Shown: in pieces, positions 41,832-55,907 of the stretch
Layout: each line of letters starts with the position of its first letter
Position numbering within the stretch: the stretch's first letter is position 1
Assembly (NCBI RefSeq): GCF_050948175.1
Contig: NW_027490394.1
Coordinates: 62,001-126,000 of the forward strand
Direction: 5' to 3'
From: Xylocopa sonorina
Taxonomy: Eukaryota; Arthropoda; Insecta; Hymenoptera; Apidae
Length of the DNA: 64,000 bases
The notes under the pieces: model-generated
What the model was told of the DNA's origin: nothing
The model's database searches: none
Seen by the model: only the letters and a program-made list of their open reading frames with translations
Translations under genes and position numbers: made by a program

Positions 41832-43115
41832 AGACGAGGAATACATAACACTTCGCAATGAGTATTATATCTTATCATGAAACATAGATATGAGATGCAA
41901 TATCTCGTTTTAAGAAGCATTTGAACACTATTGCTTCGATACGTAGACATCTGCAAACGCTATTTCCTTGCAAGGAAGTGTCGCATTTACATTCATTTGA
42001 ATCGTAGACGAGGAACGCATAACACTTCGCAATGAATATTATATCTTACCATGAAACATGGAAATGAGAAGCGATATCGCGTTTTAAGAAGCATTTGAAC
42101 ACTATTGCTTCGATACGTAGACATCTGCAAACGCTATTTCCTTGCAAGGAAGTGTCGCATTTACATTCATTTGAAGTGTAGACGAGGAATACATAACACT
42201 TCGCAAATCATATTATATCTTACCATGAAACATAGAAATGTGATGCGATATCGCGTTTTAAGAAGCATTAGAGCACTATTTTTACGATAGGTAGACATTT
42301 GCAAACGCTATTTCCTTGCAAGGATGTGTCGCATTTACATTAATTTGAAGTGTAGACGAGGAATACATAACACTTCACAATGAATATTATATCTTACCAT
42401 GAAACATAGATATGAGATGCAATATCTCGTTTTAAGAATCATAAGAACTCTATTGCTACGATACGTAGACATCTGCAACCGCTATTTCCTAGCGAGGAAG
42501 TATCACATTCACATTCATTTGAATCGTAGACGAGGAACGCATAACACTTCGCAATGAATATTATATCTTATCATGACACATAGATATGAGATGCAATATC
42601 TCGTTTTAAGAAGCATTTGAACACTATTGCTTCGATACGTAGACATCTGCAAACGCTATTTCCTTGCAAGGAAGTGTCGCATTTACATTCATTTGAAGTG
42701 TAGACGAGGAATACATAACACTTCGCAAATCATATTATATCTTACCATGAAACATAGAAATGAGATGCGATATCGCGTTTTAAGAAGCATTAGAGCAATA
42801 TTGCTACGATAGGTAGACATTTGCAAACGCTATTTCCTTGCAAGGAGGTGTCGCATTTACATTCATTTGAAGTGTAGACGAGGAATACATAACACTTCGC
42901 AAATCATATTATATCTTACCATGAAACATAGAAATGAGATGCGATATCGCGTTTTAAGAAGCATTAGAACTGTATCGCTACGATACCTAGACATCTGCAG
43001 ACACTATTTCCTAGCAAGGAAGTGTCGCATTTACATTCACTTGAAGTGTAGACGAGGAATACATAACACTTCGCAAATCGTATTATATCTTACCATGAAA
43101 CATAGAAATGAGATG

Positions 43116-45204
43116 CAATATCACGTTTTAAGAAGCATTTGAACACTATTGCTTCGATACGTAGACATCTGCAAACGCTATTTCCTTGCAAGGAAGTGTC
43201 GCATTTACATTCATTTGAAGTGTAGACGAGGAATACATAACACTTCGCAAATCATATTATATCTTACCATGAAACATAGAAATGTGATGCGATATCGCGT
43301 TTTAAGAAGCATTAGAACACTATCGCTACGATACCTAGACATCTGCAGAAGCTATTTCCTAGCAAGGAAGTGTCGCATTTATATTCACTTGAAGTGTAGA
43401 CGAGGAATACATAACACTTCGCAAATCGTATTATATCTTACCATGAAACATAGAAATGAGATGCGATATCGCGTTTTAAGAAGCATTAGAACATTATTGC
43501 TACGATAGGTAGACATTTGCAAACGCTATCTCCTGGCAAGGAAGTTTCGCATTTACATTCATTTGAAGTGTAGAGGAGGAATACATAACACTTCGCAAAT
43601 CATAGTATATCTTACCATGAAACATATAAATGAGATGCGATATCGCGTTTTATGAAGCATTAGAAAGCTATTGCTACGATACGTAGACATCTGCAAACGC
43701 TATTTCCTAGCGAGGAAGTATCGCATTCACATTCATTTGAAGTGTTGACGAGGAATACATAACACTTCGCAAATCATATTATATCTTACCATGAAACATA
43801 GAAATGAGATGCGATATCGCGTTTTAAGAAGCATTAGAACTCTATTGCTACGATACCTAGACATTTGCAGACGCTATTTCCTAGCAAGGAAGTGTCGCAT
43901 TTACATTCATTTGAAGTGTAGACGAGGAATACATAACACTTCGCAATGAGTATTATATCTTATCATGAAACATAGATATGAGATGCAATATCTCGTTTTA
44001 AGAAGCATTTGAACACTATTGCTTCGATACGTAGACATCTGCAAACGCTATTTCCTTGCAAGGAAGTGTCGCATTTACATTCATTTGAATCGTAGACGAG
44101 GAACGCATAACACTTCGCAATGAATATTATATCTTACCATGAAACATGGAAATGAGAAGCGATATCGCGTTTTAAGAAGCATTTGAACACTATTGCTTCG
44201 ATACGTAGACATCTGCAAACGCTATTTCCTTGCAAGGAAGTGTCGCATTTACATTCATTTGAAGTGTAGACGAGGAATACATAACACTTCGCAAATCATA
44301 TTATATCTTACCATGAAACATAGAAATGTGATGCGATATCGCGTTTTAAGAAGCATTAGAGCACTATTTTTACGATAGGTAGACATTTGCAAACGCTATT
44401 TCCTTGCAAGGATGTGTCGCATTTACATTAATTTGAAGTGTAGACGAGGAATACATAACACTTCACAATGAATATTATATCTTACCATGAAACATAGATA
44501 TGAGATGCAATATCTCGTTTTAAGAATCATAAGAACTCTATTGCTACGATACGTAGACATCTGCAACCGCTATTTCCTAGCGAGGAAGTATCACATTCAC
44601 ATTCATTTGAATCGTAGACGAGGAACGCATAACACTTCGCAATGAATATTATATCTTATCATGACACATAGATATGAGATGCAATATCTCGTTTTAAGAA
44701 GCATTTGAACACTATTGCTTCGATACGTAGACATCTGCAAACGCTATTTCCTTGCAAGGAAGTGTCGCATTTACATTCATTTGAAGTGTAGACGAGGAAT
44801 ACATAACACTTCGCAAATCATATTATATCTTACCATGAAACATAGAAATGAGATGCGATATCGCGTTTTAAGAAGCATTAGAGCAATATTGCTACGATAG
44901 GTAGACATTTGCAAACGCTATTTCCTTGCAAGGAGGTGTCGCATTTACATTCATTTGAAGTGTAGACGAGGAATACATAACACTTCGCAAATCATATTAT
45001 ATCTTACCATGAAACATAGAAATGAGATGCGATATCGCGTTTTAAGAAGCATTAGAACTGTATCGCTACGATACCTAGACATCTGCAGACACTATTTCCT
45101 AGCAAGGAAGTGTCGCATTTACATTCACTTGAAGTGTAGACGAGGAATACATAACACTTCGCAAATCGTATTATATCTTACCATGAAACGTAGAAATGAG
45201 ATGC
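43116..45204 (+). repeat. 12-mer deletion derivative of the preceding 14-mer
   Basis: Up to about 43943 this aligns to copy 1 at an offset of 2436 (14 units). From there on it aligns at 2088 (12 units), so exactly two monomers (348 bp) were lost, or gained in copy 1. The switch falls at TTCGCAATGAGTATTATATC. Alignment ends near 45187, where AAACGTAGAAATG faces AAACATAGAAATG. A private TATCTCCTGG near 43528 replaces TATTTCCTGG. Confidence 0.85.
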
Positions 45205-45410
45205 GATATCGCGTTTTAAGAAGCATTAGAACTCTATTGCTACGATACGTAGACATCTGCAAACGCTATTTCCTTGCGAGGAAGGGTCGCATTTACATTC
45301 ATTTGAAATGCAGACGAGGAATACATAACACTTCGCAAATCATATTATATCTTACCATGAAACATAGAAATGAGATGCGATATCGCGTTTTAAGAAGCAT
45401 TGGAACACTA

Positions 45411-46385
45411 TCGCTACGATACCTAGACATCTGCAGACGCTATTTCCTAGCAAGGAAGTGTCGCATTTACATTCATTTGAAGTGTAGACGAGGAATACAT
45501 AACACTTCGCAAATCGTATTATATCTTACCATGAACAATAGAAATGAGATGCGATATCGCGTTTTAAGGATCATAAGAACTCTATTGCTACGATACGTAG
45601 ACATCTGCAAACGCTATTTCCTTGCAAGGAAGTGTCGCATTTACATTCATTTGAATCGTAGACGAGGAACGCATAACACTTCGCAATGAATATTATATCT
45701 TATCATGAAACATAGATATGAGATGCAATATCTCGTTTTAAGAAGCATTTGAACACTATTGCTTCGATACGTAGACATCTGCAAACGCTATTTCCTTGCA
45801 AGGAAGTGTCGCATTTACATTCATTTGAAGTGTAGACGAGGAATACATAACACTTCGCAAATCGTATTATATCTTACCATGAACCAAAGAAATGAGATGC
45901 GATATCGCGTTTTAAGGATCATAAGAACTCTATTGCTACGATACGTAGACATCTGCAAACGCTATTTCCTTGCAAGGAAGTGTCGCATTTACATTCATTT
46001 GAATCGTAGACGAGGAACGCATAACACTTCGCAATGAATATTATATCTTATCATGAAACATAGATATGAGATGCAATATCTCGTTTTAAGAAGCATTTGA
46101 ACACTATTGCTTCGATACGTAGACATCTGCAAACGCTATTTCCTTGCAAGGAAGTGTCGCATTTACATTCATTTGAAGTGTAGACGAGGAATACATAACG
46201 CTTCGCAAATCATATTATATCTTACCATGAAACATAGAAATGAGATGCTATATCGCGTTTTAAGTATCATAAGAACTCTATTGCTACGATACGTAGACAT
46301 CTGCAAACGCTATTTGCTTGCAAGGAAGTGTCGCATTTACATTCATTTGAAGGGCAGACGAGGAATACATAACACTTCGCAATGA
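45411..46385 (+). repeat. Dimeric repeat, 348 bp, about three iterations
   Basis: Class-B termini (TGA ending at 45689, 46037 and 46385) recur every 348 bases, alternating with ordinary monomers. The first two dimers share TCGTATTATATC, TTAAGGATC and GAACGCATAAC, and differ at AACAATAG against AACCAAAG. The third is more diverged (AAGGGCAGACG, CTATTTGCTTG). Confidence 0.75.
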
Positions 46386-49300
46386 ATATTATATCTTATC
46401 ATGAAACATAGATATGAGATGCAATATCTCGTTTTAAGAAGCGTTTGAACACTATTGCTTCGATACGCAGACATCTGCAAACGCTATTTCCTAGCGAGGA
46501 TGTGTCGCATTCACATTCATTTGAAGTGTAGACGAGGAATACAGAACACTTCGCAAATCATATTATATCTATCCATGAAACATAGAAATGAGATGCGATT
46601 TCGAGTTTTAAGAAGCATTAGAAAGCTATTGCTACGATACGTAGACATCTGCAAACACTACTTCCTAGCGAGGAAGTATCGCATTCACATTCATTTGAAG
46701 TGTAGACGAGGAATACATAATACTTCGCAAATCATGTTATATCTTACCATGAAACATAGAAATGAGATGCAATATCGCGTTTTAAGAATAATATGAACTC
46801 TATTGCTACGATACGTAGACATCTGCAAACGCTATTTCCTAGCGAGGAAGTATCGCATTCACATTCATTTGAAGTGTAGACGAGGAATACATAACACTTC
46901 GCAAATCATGTTATATCTTACCATGAAACATAGAAATGATATGCGATATCGCGTTTTAATAATCATATGAACTCTATTGCTACGATACGTAGACATCTGC
47001 AATCGTTATTTCCTAGCGAGGAAGTGTCGCATTCACATTCATTTGAAGTGTAGACGAGGAATACATAACACTTCGCAAATCATATTATATCTTACCATGA
47101 AACATAGAAATGAGATGCGATATCGCGTTTTAAGAAGCATTAGAACACTGTCACTACGATACCTAGACATCTAATGACGCTATTTCCTAGCAAGGAAGTG
47201 ACGCATTTACATTCATTTGAAGTGTAGACGAGGAATACATAACACTTCGCAAATCGTATTATATCTTACCATGAACCATAGAAATGAGATGCGATATCGC
47301 TTTTTAAGGATCATAAGAACTCTATTGCTACGATACGCAGACATCTGCAAACGCTACTTCCTAGCGAGGAAGTATCGCATTCACATTCATTTGAAGTGTA
47401 GACGAGGAATACATAACACTTCGCAAATCATATTATATCTTACCATGAAACGTAGAAATGAGATGCCATATCGCGTTTTAAGAAGCATTAGAACTCTATT
47501 GCTACGATACGTAGACATCTGCAAACGCTATTTGCTTGCAAGGAAGTGTCGCATTTACATTCATTTGAAATGCAGACGAGGAATACATAACACTTCGCAA
47601 ATCATATTATATCTTACCATGAAACATAGAAATGAGATGCCATATCGCGTTTTAAGAAGCATTAGAACTCTATTGCTACGATACGTAGACATCTGCAAAC
47701 GCTATTTCCTAGCGAGGAAGTATCGCATTCACATTCATTTGAAGTGTAGACGAGGAATACATAACTCTTCGCAAATCATGTTATATCTTACCATGAAACA
47801 TAGAAATGAGATGCGATATCGCGTTTTAAGAATCATATGAACTCTATTGCTATGATACGTAGACATCTGCAAACGCTATTTCCTTGCAAGGAAGTGTCGC
47901 ATTTACATTCCTTTGAAGTGCAGACGAGGAATACATAACACTTCGCAAATCATGTTATATCTTACCATGAAACATAGAAATGAGATGCGATTTCGCGTTT
48001 TAAGAAGCATTAGAAAGCTATTGCTACGATACGTAGACATCTGCAAACGCTATTTCCTAGCGAGGAAGTATCGCATTCACATTCATTTGAAGTGTAGACG
48101 AGGAATGCATAACACTTTGCAAATCATGTTATATCTTACCATGAAACATAGAAATGAGATGCGATATCGCGTTTTAATAATCATATGAACTCTATTGCTA
48201 CGATACGTAGACATCTGCAATCGTTATTTCCTAGCGAGGAAGTGTCGCATTCACATTCATTTGAAGTGTAGACGAGGAATACATAACACTTCGCAAATCA
48301 TATTATATCTTACCATGAAACATAGAAATGAGATGCGATATCGCGTTTTAAGAAGCATTAGAACACTATCACTACGATACCTAGACATCTGCAGACGCTA
48401 TTTCCTAGCAAGGAAGTGTCGCATTTACATTCATTTGAAGTGTAGACGAGGAATACATAACACTTCGCAAATCATATTATATCTTACGATGAAACATAGA
48501 AATGAGATGCGATTTCGAGTTTTAAGAAGCATTAGAAAGCTATTGCTACGATACGTAGACATCTGCAAACGCTACTTCCTAGCGAGGAAGTGTCGCATTC
48601 ACATTCATTTGAAGTGTAGACGAGGAATACATAATACTTCGCAAATCATGTTATATCTTACCATGAAACATAGAAATGAGATGCAATATCGCGTTTTAAG
48701 AATCATATGAACTCTATTGCTACGATACGTAGACATCTGCAAACGCCATTTCCTTGCAAGGAAGTGTCGCAGTTACATTCATTTGAAGTGTAGACGAGGA
48801 ATACATAACACTTCGCAAATCATATTATATCTTACCATGAAACATAGAAATGAGATGCGATATCGCGTTTTAAGAAGCATTAGAGCAATATTGCTACGAT
48901 AGGTAGACATTTGCAAACGCTGTTTCCTTGCAAGGAAGTGTCGCATTTACATTCATTTGAAGTGTAGACGAGGAATACATAACACTTCGCAAATCATATT
49001 ATATCTTACCATGAAACATAGAAATGAGATGCGATATCGCGTTTTAAGTATCATAAGAACTCTATTGCTACGATACGTAGACATCTGCAAACATAATTTG
49101 CCTGCAAGGAAGTGTCGCATATACATTCATTTGAAATGCAGACGAGGAATACATAACACTTCGCAAATCATATTATATCTTACCATGAAACGTAGAAATG
49201 AGATGCCATATCGCGTTTTAAGAAGCATTAGAACTCTATTGCTACGATACGTAGACATCTGCAAACGCTATTTCCTAGCGAGGAAGTATCGCATTCACAT

Positions 49301-52252
49301 TCATTTGAAGTGTAGACGAGTAATACATAACACTTCGCAAATCATGTTATATCTTACCATGAAACATAGAAATGAGATGCGATATCGCGTTTTAAGAATC
49401 ATATGAACTCTATTGCTACGATACGTAGACATCTGCAAACGCTATTTCCTTGCAAGGAAGTGTCGCATTTACATTCATTTGAAGTGCAGACGAGGAATAC
49501 ATAACACGTCGCAAATCATGTTATATCTTACCATGAAACATAGAAATGAGATGCGATTTCGCGTTTTAAGAAGCATTAGAAAGCTATTGCTACGATACGT
49601 AAACATCTGCAAACGCTATTTCCTAGCGAGGAAGTATCGCATTCACATTCATTTGAAGTGTAGAAGAGGAATACATAACACTTCGCAAATCATGTTATAT
49701 CTTACCATGAAACATAGAAATGAGATGCGATATCGCGTTTTATGAATCATATGAACTCTATTGCTACGATACGTAGACATCTGTAAACGCTATTTCCTTG
49801 CAAGGAAGTGTCGCATTTACTTTCATTTGAATCGTAGACGAGGAATGCATAACACTTCGCAAAGAATATTATATCTTACCATGAAACATAGAAATGAGAT
49901 GCGATTTCGCGTTTTAAGAAGCATTAGAAAGCTATTGCTACGATACGTAGACATCTGCAAACGCTATTTCCTAGCGAGGAAGTGTCGCAGTTACATTCAT
50001 TTGAAGTGTAGACGAGGAATACATAACACTTCGCAAATCATATTATATCTTACCATGAAACATACAAATGAGATGCGATATCGCGTTTTAAGAATCATAT
50101 GAACTCTATTGCTGCGATACGTAGACATCTGCAAACGCTATATCCTTGCAAGGAAGTGTCGCATTTACATTCATTTGAAGTGCAGACGAGGAATACATAA
50201 CACTTCGCAAATCATATTATATCTTACCATGAAACATAGAAATGAGATGCGATATCGCGTTTTAAGTATCATAAGAACTCTATTGCTACGATACGTAGAC
50301 ATCTGCAAACGCTATTTGCTTGCAAGGAAGTGTCGCATTTACATTCATTTGAAATGCAGACGAGGAATACATAACACTTCGCAAATCATATTATATCTTA
50401 CCATGAAACATAGAAATTAGATGCCATATCGCGTTTTAAGAAGCATTATAACTCTATTGCTACGATACGTAGACATCTGCAAACGCTATTTCCTAGCGAG
50501 GAAGTATCGCATTCACATTCATTTGAAGTGTAGACGAGGAATACATAACACTTCGCAAATCATGTTATATCTTACCATGAAACATAGAAATGAGATGCGA
50601 TATCGCGTTTTAAGAATCATATGAACTCTATTGCTATGATACGTAGACATCTGCAAACGCTATTTCCTTGCAAGGAAGTGTCGCATTTACATTCATTTGA
50701 AGTGCAGACGAGGAATACATAACACTTCGCAAATCATGTTATATCTTACCATGAAACATAGAAATGAGATGCGATTTCGCGTCTTAAGAAGCATTAGAAA
50801 GCTATTGCTACGATACGTAGACATCTGCAAACGCTATTTCCTAGCGAGGAAGTATCGCATTCACATTCATTTGAAGTGTAGACGAGGAATACATAACTCT
50901 TCGCAAATCATGTTATATCTTACCATGAAACATAGAAATGAGATGCGATATCGCGTTTTAAGAATCATATGAACTCTATTGCTATGATACGTAGACATCT
51001 GCAAACGCTATTTCCTTGCAAGGAAGTGTCGCATTTACATTCCTTTGAAGTGCAGACGAGGAATACATAACACTTCGCAAATCATGTTATATCTTACCAT
51101 GAAACATAGAAATGAGATGCGATTTCGCGTTTTAAGAAGCATTAGAAAGCTATTGCTACGATACGTAGACATCTGCAAACGCTATTTCCTAGCGAGGAAG
51201 TATCGCATTCACATTCATTTGAAGTGTAGACGAGGAATACATAACACTTTGCAAATCATGTTATATCTTACCATGAAACATAGAAATGAGATGCGATATC
51301 GCGTTTTAATAATCATATGAACTCTATTGCTACGATACGTAGACATCTGCAATCGTTATTTCCTAGCGAGGAAGTGTCGCATTCACATTCATTTGAAGTG
51401 TAGACGAGGAATACATAACACTTCGCAAATCATATTATATCTTACCATGAAACATAGAAATGAGATGCGATATCGCGTTTTAAGAAGCATTAGAACACTA
51501 TCACTACGATACCTAGACATCTGCAGACGCTATTTCCTAGCAAGGAAGTGTCGCATTTACATTCATTTGAAGTGTAGACGAGGAATACATAACACTTCGC
51601 AAATCATATTATATCTTACGATGAAACATAGAAATGAGATGCGATTTCGAGTTTTAAGAAGCATTAGAAAGCTATTGCTACGATACGTAGACATCTGCAA
51701 ACGCTACTTCCTAGCGAGGAAGTGTCGCATTCACATTCATTTGAAGTGTAGACGAGGAATACATAATACTTCGCAAATCATGTTATATCTTACCATGAAA
51801 CATAGAAATGAGATGCAATATCGCGTTTTAAGAATCATATGAACTCTATTGCTACGATACGTAGACATCTGCAAACGCTATTTCCTTGCAAGGAAGTGTC
51901 GCAGTTACATTCATTTGAAGTGTAGACGAGGAATACATAACACTTCGCAAATCATATTATATCTTACCATGAAACATAGAAATGAGATGCGATATCGCGT
52001 TTTAAGAAGCATTAGAGCAATATTGCTACGATAGGTAGACATTTGCAAACGCTGTTTCCTTGCAAGGAAGTGTCGCATTTACATTCATTTGAAGTGTAGA
52101 CGAGGAATACATAACACTTCGCAAATCATATTATATCTTACCATGAAACATAGAAATGAGATGCGATATCGCGTTTTAAGAATCATATGAACTCTATTGC
52201 TACGATACGTAGACATCTGCAATCGTTATTTCCTTGCAAGGAAGTGTCGCAT
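46386..52252 (+). repeat. Older copies of the 16-21-mer HOR family
   Basis: The domain starts when monomers with GATTTCGCG or GATTTCGAG, CTAGCGAGGAAGTATCGC, ATTCACATTC and ATCATGTTATATC become dominant. A signature monomer with AATAATCATATGAAC followed by CTGCAATCGTTATTTCC starts at 48195 and 51327 here (3132 bases, 18 units), and again at 54111, 57766, 60551 and 63856. The block 47913-49745 is also found at 53829-55661 at an offset of 5916 (34 units). A two-unit duplication (348 bp) is present at 50697 and 51045. Confidence 0.8.
50820..50879 (+). repeat. Monomer type 3 signature (CTAGCGAGG / GTATCGCATTCAC)
   Basis: This is a representative of the third linked haplotype. It has GATACGTA and CTGCAAACGC as in type 1, but CTAGCGAGG instead of CTTGCAAGG, followed by GTATCGCATTCACATTCAT instead of GTGTCGCATTTAC. 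Recombinants with GTGTCGCATTCAC also occur. The type is rare before 18 kb, appears in the 18-24 kb HOR (there as CTAGCGAGCAAGTATCGC), and is very frequent from 46 to 64 kb. Confidence 0.85.
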
Positions 52253-55200
52253 TTACATTCATTTGAAGTGTTGACGAGGAATACATAACACTTCGCAAAT
52301 CATATTATATCTTACCATGAAACGTAGAAATGAGATGCGATATCGCGTTTTAAGACGCATTAGAAAGCTATTGCTACGATACGTACACATCTACAAACGC
52401 TATTTCCTAGCGAGGTGGTATCGCATTCACATTCATTTGATGTGTAGACGAGGAATACATAACACTTCGCAAATCATGTTATATATTACCATGAAACATA
52501 GAAACGAGATGCGATATCGCGTTTTAAGAATCATATGAACTCTATTGCTACGATACGTAGACATCTGCAAACGCTATTTCCTAGCGAGGAAGTGTCGCAT
52601 TCACATTCATTTGAAGTGTAGACGAGGAATACATAACACTTCGCAAATCATATTATATCTTACCATGAAACATAGAAATGAGATGCGATATCGCGTTTTA
52701 AGAAGCATTAGAACACTGTCACTACGATACCTAGACATCTAATGACGCTATTTCCTAGCAAGGAAGTGACGCATTTACATTCATTTGAAGTGTAGACGAG
52801 GAATACATAACACTTCGCAAATCGTATTATATCTTACCATGAACCATAGAAATGAGATGCGATATCGCTTTTTAAGGATCATAAGAACTCTATTGCTACG
52901 ATACGCAGACATCTGCAAACGCTATTTCCTTGCAAGGAAGTGTCGCATTTACATTCATTTGAGTCGTAGACGAGGAATGCATAACACTTCGCAATGAATA
53001 TTTTATCTTATCATGAAACATAGATATGAGATGCAATATCTCGTTTTAAGAAGCATTTGAACACTATTGCTTCGATACGTAGGCATCTGCAAACGCTATT
53101 TCCTAGCGAGGATGTGTCGCATTCACATTCATTTGAAGTGTAGACGAGGAATACAGAACACTTCGCAAATCATATTATATCTTACCATGAAACATAGAAA
53201 TGAGATGCGTTTTCGCGTTTTAAGAAGCATTAGAAAGCTATTGCTACGATACGTAGACATCTGCAAACGCTACTTCCTAGCGAGGAAGTATCGCATTCAC
53301 ATTCATTTGAAGTGTAGACGAGGAATACATAACACTTCGCAAATCATATTATATCTTACCATGAAACGTAGAAATGAGATGCCATATCGCGTTTTAAGAA
53401 GCATTAGAACTCTATTGCTACGATACGTAGACATCTGCAAACGCTATTTGCTTGCAAGGAAGTGTCGCATTTACATTCATTTGAAATGCAGACGAGGAAT
53501 ACATAACACTTCGCAAATCATATTATATCTTACCATGAAACATAGAAATGAGATGCCATATCGCGTTTTAAGAAGCATTAGAACTCTATTGCTACGATAC
53601 GTAGACATCTGCAAACGCTATTTCCTAGCGAGGAAGTATCGCATTCACATTCATTTGAAGTGTAGACGAGGAATACATAACTCTTCGCAAATCATGTTAT
53701 ATCTTACCATGAAACATAGAAATGAGATGCGATATCGCGTTTTAAGAATCATATGAACTCTATTGCTATGATACGTAGACATCTGCAAACGCTATTTCCT
53801 TGCAAGGAAGTGTCGCATTTACATTCCTTTGAAGTGCAGACGAGGAATACATAACACTTCGCAAATCATGTTATATCTTACCATGAAACATAGAAATGAG
53901 ATGCGATTTCGCGTTTTAAGAAGCATTAGAAAGCTATTGCTACGATACGTAGACATCTGCAAACGCTATTTCCTAGCGAGGAAGTATCGCATTCACATTC
54001 ATTTGAAGTGTAGACGAGGAATACATAACACTTTGCAAATCATGTTATATCTTACCATGAAACATAGAAATGAGATGCGATATCGCGTTTTAATAATCAT
54101 ATGAACTCTATTGCTACGATACGTAGACATCTGCAATCGTTATTTCCTAGCGAGGCAGTGTCGCATTCACATTCATTTGAAGTGTAGACGAGGAATACAT
54201 AACACTTCGCAAATCATATTATATCTTACCATGAAACATAGAAATGAGATGCGATATCGCGTTTTAAGAAGCATTAGAACACTATCACTACGATACCTAG
54301 ACATCTGCAGACGCTATTTCCTAGCAAGGAAGTGTCGCATTTACATTCATTTGAAGTGTAGACGAGGAATACATAACACTTCGCAAATCATATTATATCT
54401 TACGATGAAACATAGAAATGAGATGCGATTTCGAGTTTTAAGAAGCATTAGAAAGCTATTGCTACGATACGTAGACATCTGCAAACGCTACTTCCTAGCG
54501 AGGAAGTGTCGCATTCACATTCATTTGAAGTGTAGACGAGGAATACATAATACTTCGCAAATCATGTTATATCTTACCATGAAACATAGAAATGAGATGC
54601 AATATCGCGTTTTAAGAATCATATGAACTCTATTGCTACGATACGTAGACATCTGCAAACGCTATTTCCTTGCAAGGAAGTGTCGCAGTTACATTCATTT
54701 GAAGTGTAGACGAGGAATACATAACACTTCGCAAATCATATTATACCTTACCATGAAACATAGAAATGAGATGCGATATCGCGTTTTAAGAAGCATTACA
54801 GCAATATTGCTACGATAGGTAGACATTTGCAAACGCTGTTTCCTTGCAAGGAAGTGTCGCATTTACATTCATTTGAAGTGTAGACGAGGAATACATAACA
54901 CTTCGCAAATCATATTATATCTTACCATGAAACATAGAAATGAGATGCGATATCGCGTTTTAAGTATCATAAGAACTCTATTGCTACGATACGTAGACAT
55001 CTGCAAACATAATTTGCCTGCAAGGAAGTGTCGCATATACATTCATTTGAAATGCAGACGAGGAATACATAACACTTCGCAAATCATATTATATCTTACC
55101 ATGAAACGTAGAAATGAGATGCCATATCGCGTTTTAAGAAGCATTAGAACTCTATTGCTACGATACGTAGACATCTGCAAACGCTATTTCCTAGCGAGGA

Positions 55201-55907
55201 AGTATCGCATTCACATTCATTTGAAGTGTAGACGAGTAATACATAACACTTCGCAAATCATGTTATATCTTACCATGAAACATAGAAATGAGATGCGATA
55301 TCGCGTTTTAAGAATCATATGAACTCTATTGCTACGATACGTAGACATCTGCAAACGCTATTTCCTTGCAAGGAAGTGTCGCATTTACATTCATTTGAAG
55401 TGCAGACGAGGAATACATAACACGTCGCAAATCATGTTATATCTTACCATGAAACATAGAAATGAGATGCGATTTCGCGTTTTAAGAAGCATTAGAAAGC
55501 TATTGCTACGATACGTAAACATCTGCAAACGCTATTTCCTAGCGAGGAAGTATCGCATTCACATTCATTTGAAGTGTAGAAGAGGAATACATAACACTTC
55601 GCAAATCATGTTATATCTTACCATGAAACATAGAAATGAGATGCGATATCGCGTTTTATGAATCATATGAACTCTATTGCTACGATACGTAGACATCTGT
55701 AAACGCTATTTCCTTGCAAGGAAGTGTCGCATTTACTTTCATTTGAATCGTAGACGAGGAATGCATAACACTTCGCAAAAGAATATTATATCTTACCATG
55801 AAACATAGAAATGAGATGCGATTTCGCGTTTTAAGAAGCATTAGAAAGCTATTGCTACGATACGTAGACATCTGCAAACGCTATTTCCTAGCGAGGAAGT
55901 GTCGCAG
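52253..55907 (+). repeat. 21-mer higher-order repeat, 3655 bp, copy 1
   Basis: The segment 52253-55926 matches 55908-59581 at an offset of 3655 (21 x 174 + 1). The extra base is one A in the CGCAAAAGAATATT run at about 55777. I saw no substitution between the copies. Shared private variants include GAAACGAGATG, CATCTAATGACGC, GAGTCGTAGACG, CGTAGGCATC, AATACAGAAC, GCGAGGCAGTG, TATACCTTACC, TTACAGCAATATTG, AAACATAATTTGCCTGC and ACACGTCGC. The match is bounded by 52252 T against 55907 G, and 55927 T against 59582 A. Confidence 0.92.

Larger units (their letters stand above)
40680..43115 (+). repeat. 14-mer higher-order repeat, 2436 bp, copy 1
   Basis: This begins at CAATATCACG followed by AAGCATTTGAAC and is repeated from 43116 onward. 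Diagnostic variants shared with copy 2 are CTGCAGAAGC, TTTATATTCACTTG, AACATTATTG, AAGTTTCGC, CATAGTATATC, ACATGGAAATGAGAAGCG, CACTATTTTTACG, AAGGATGTGTC, ACTTCACAATG and ATGACACATAG. It contains two monomers (about 41505-41852) that are absent from copy 2. Confidence 0.88.
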
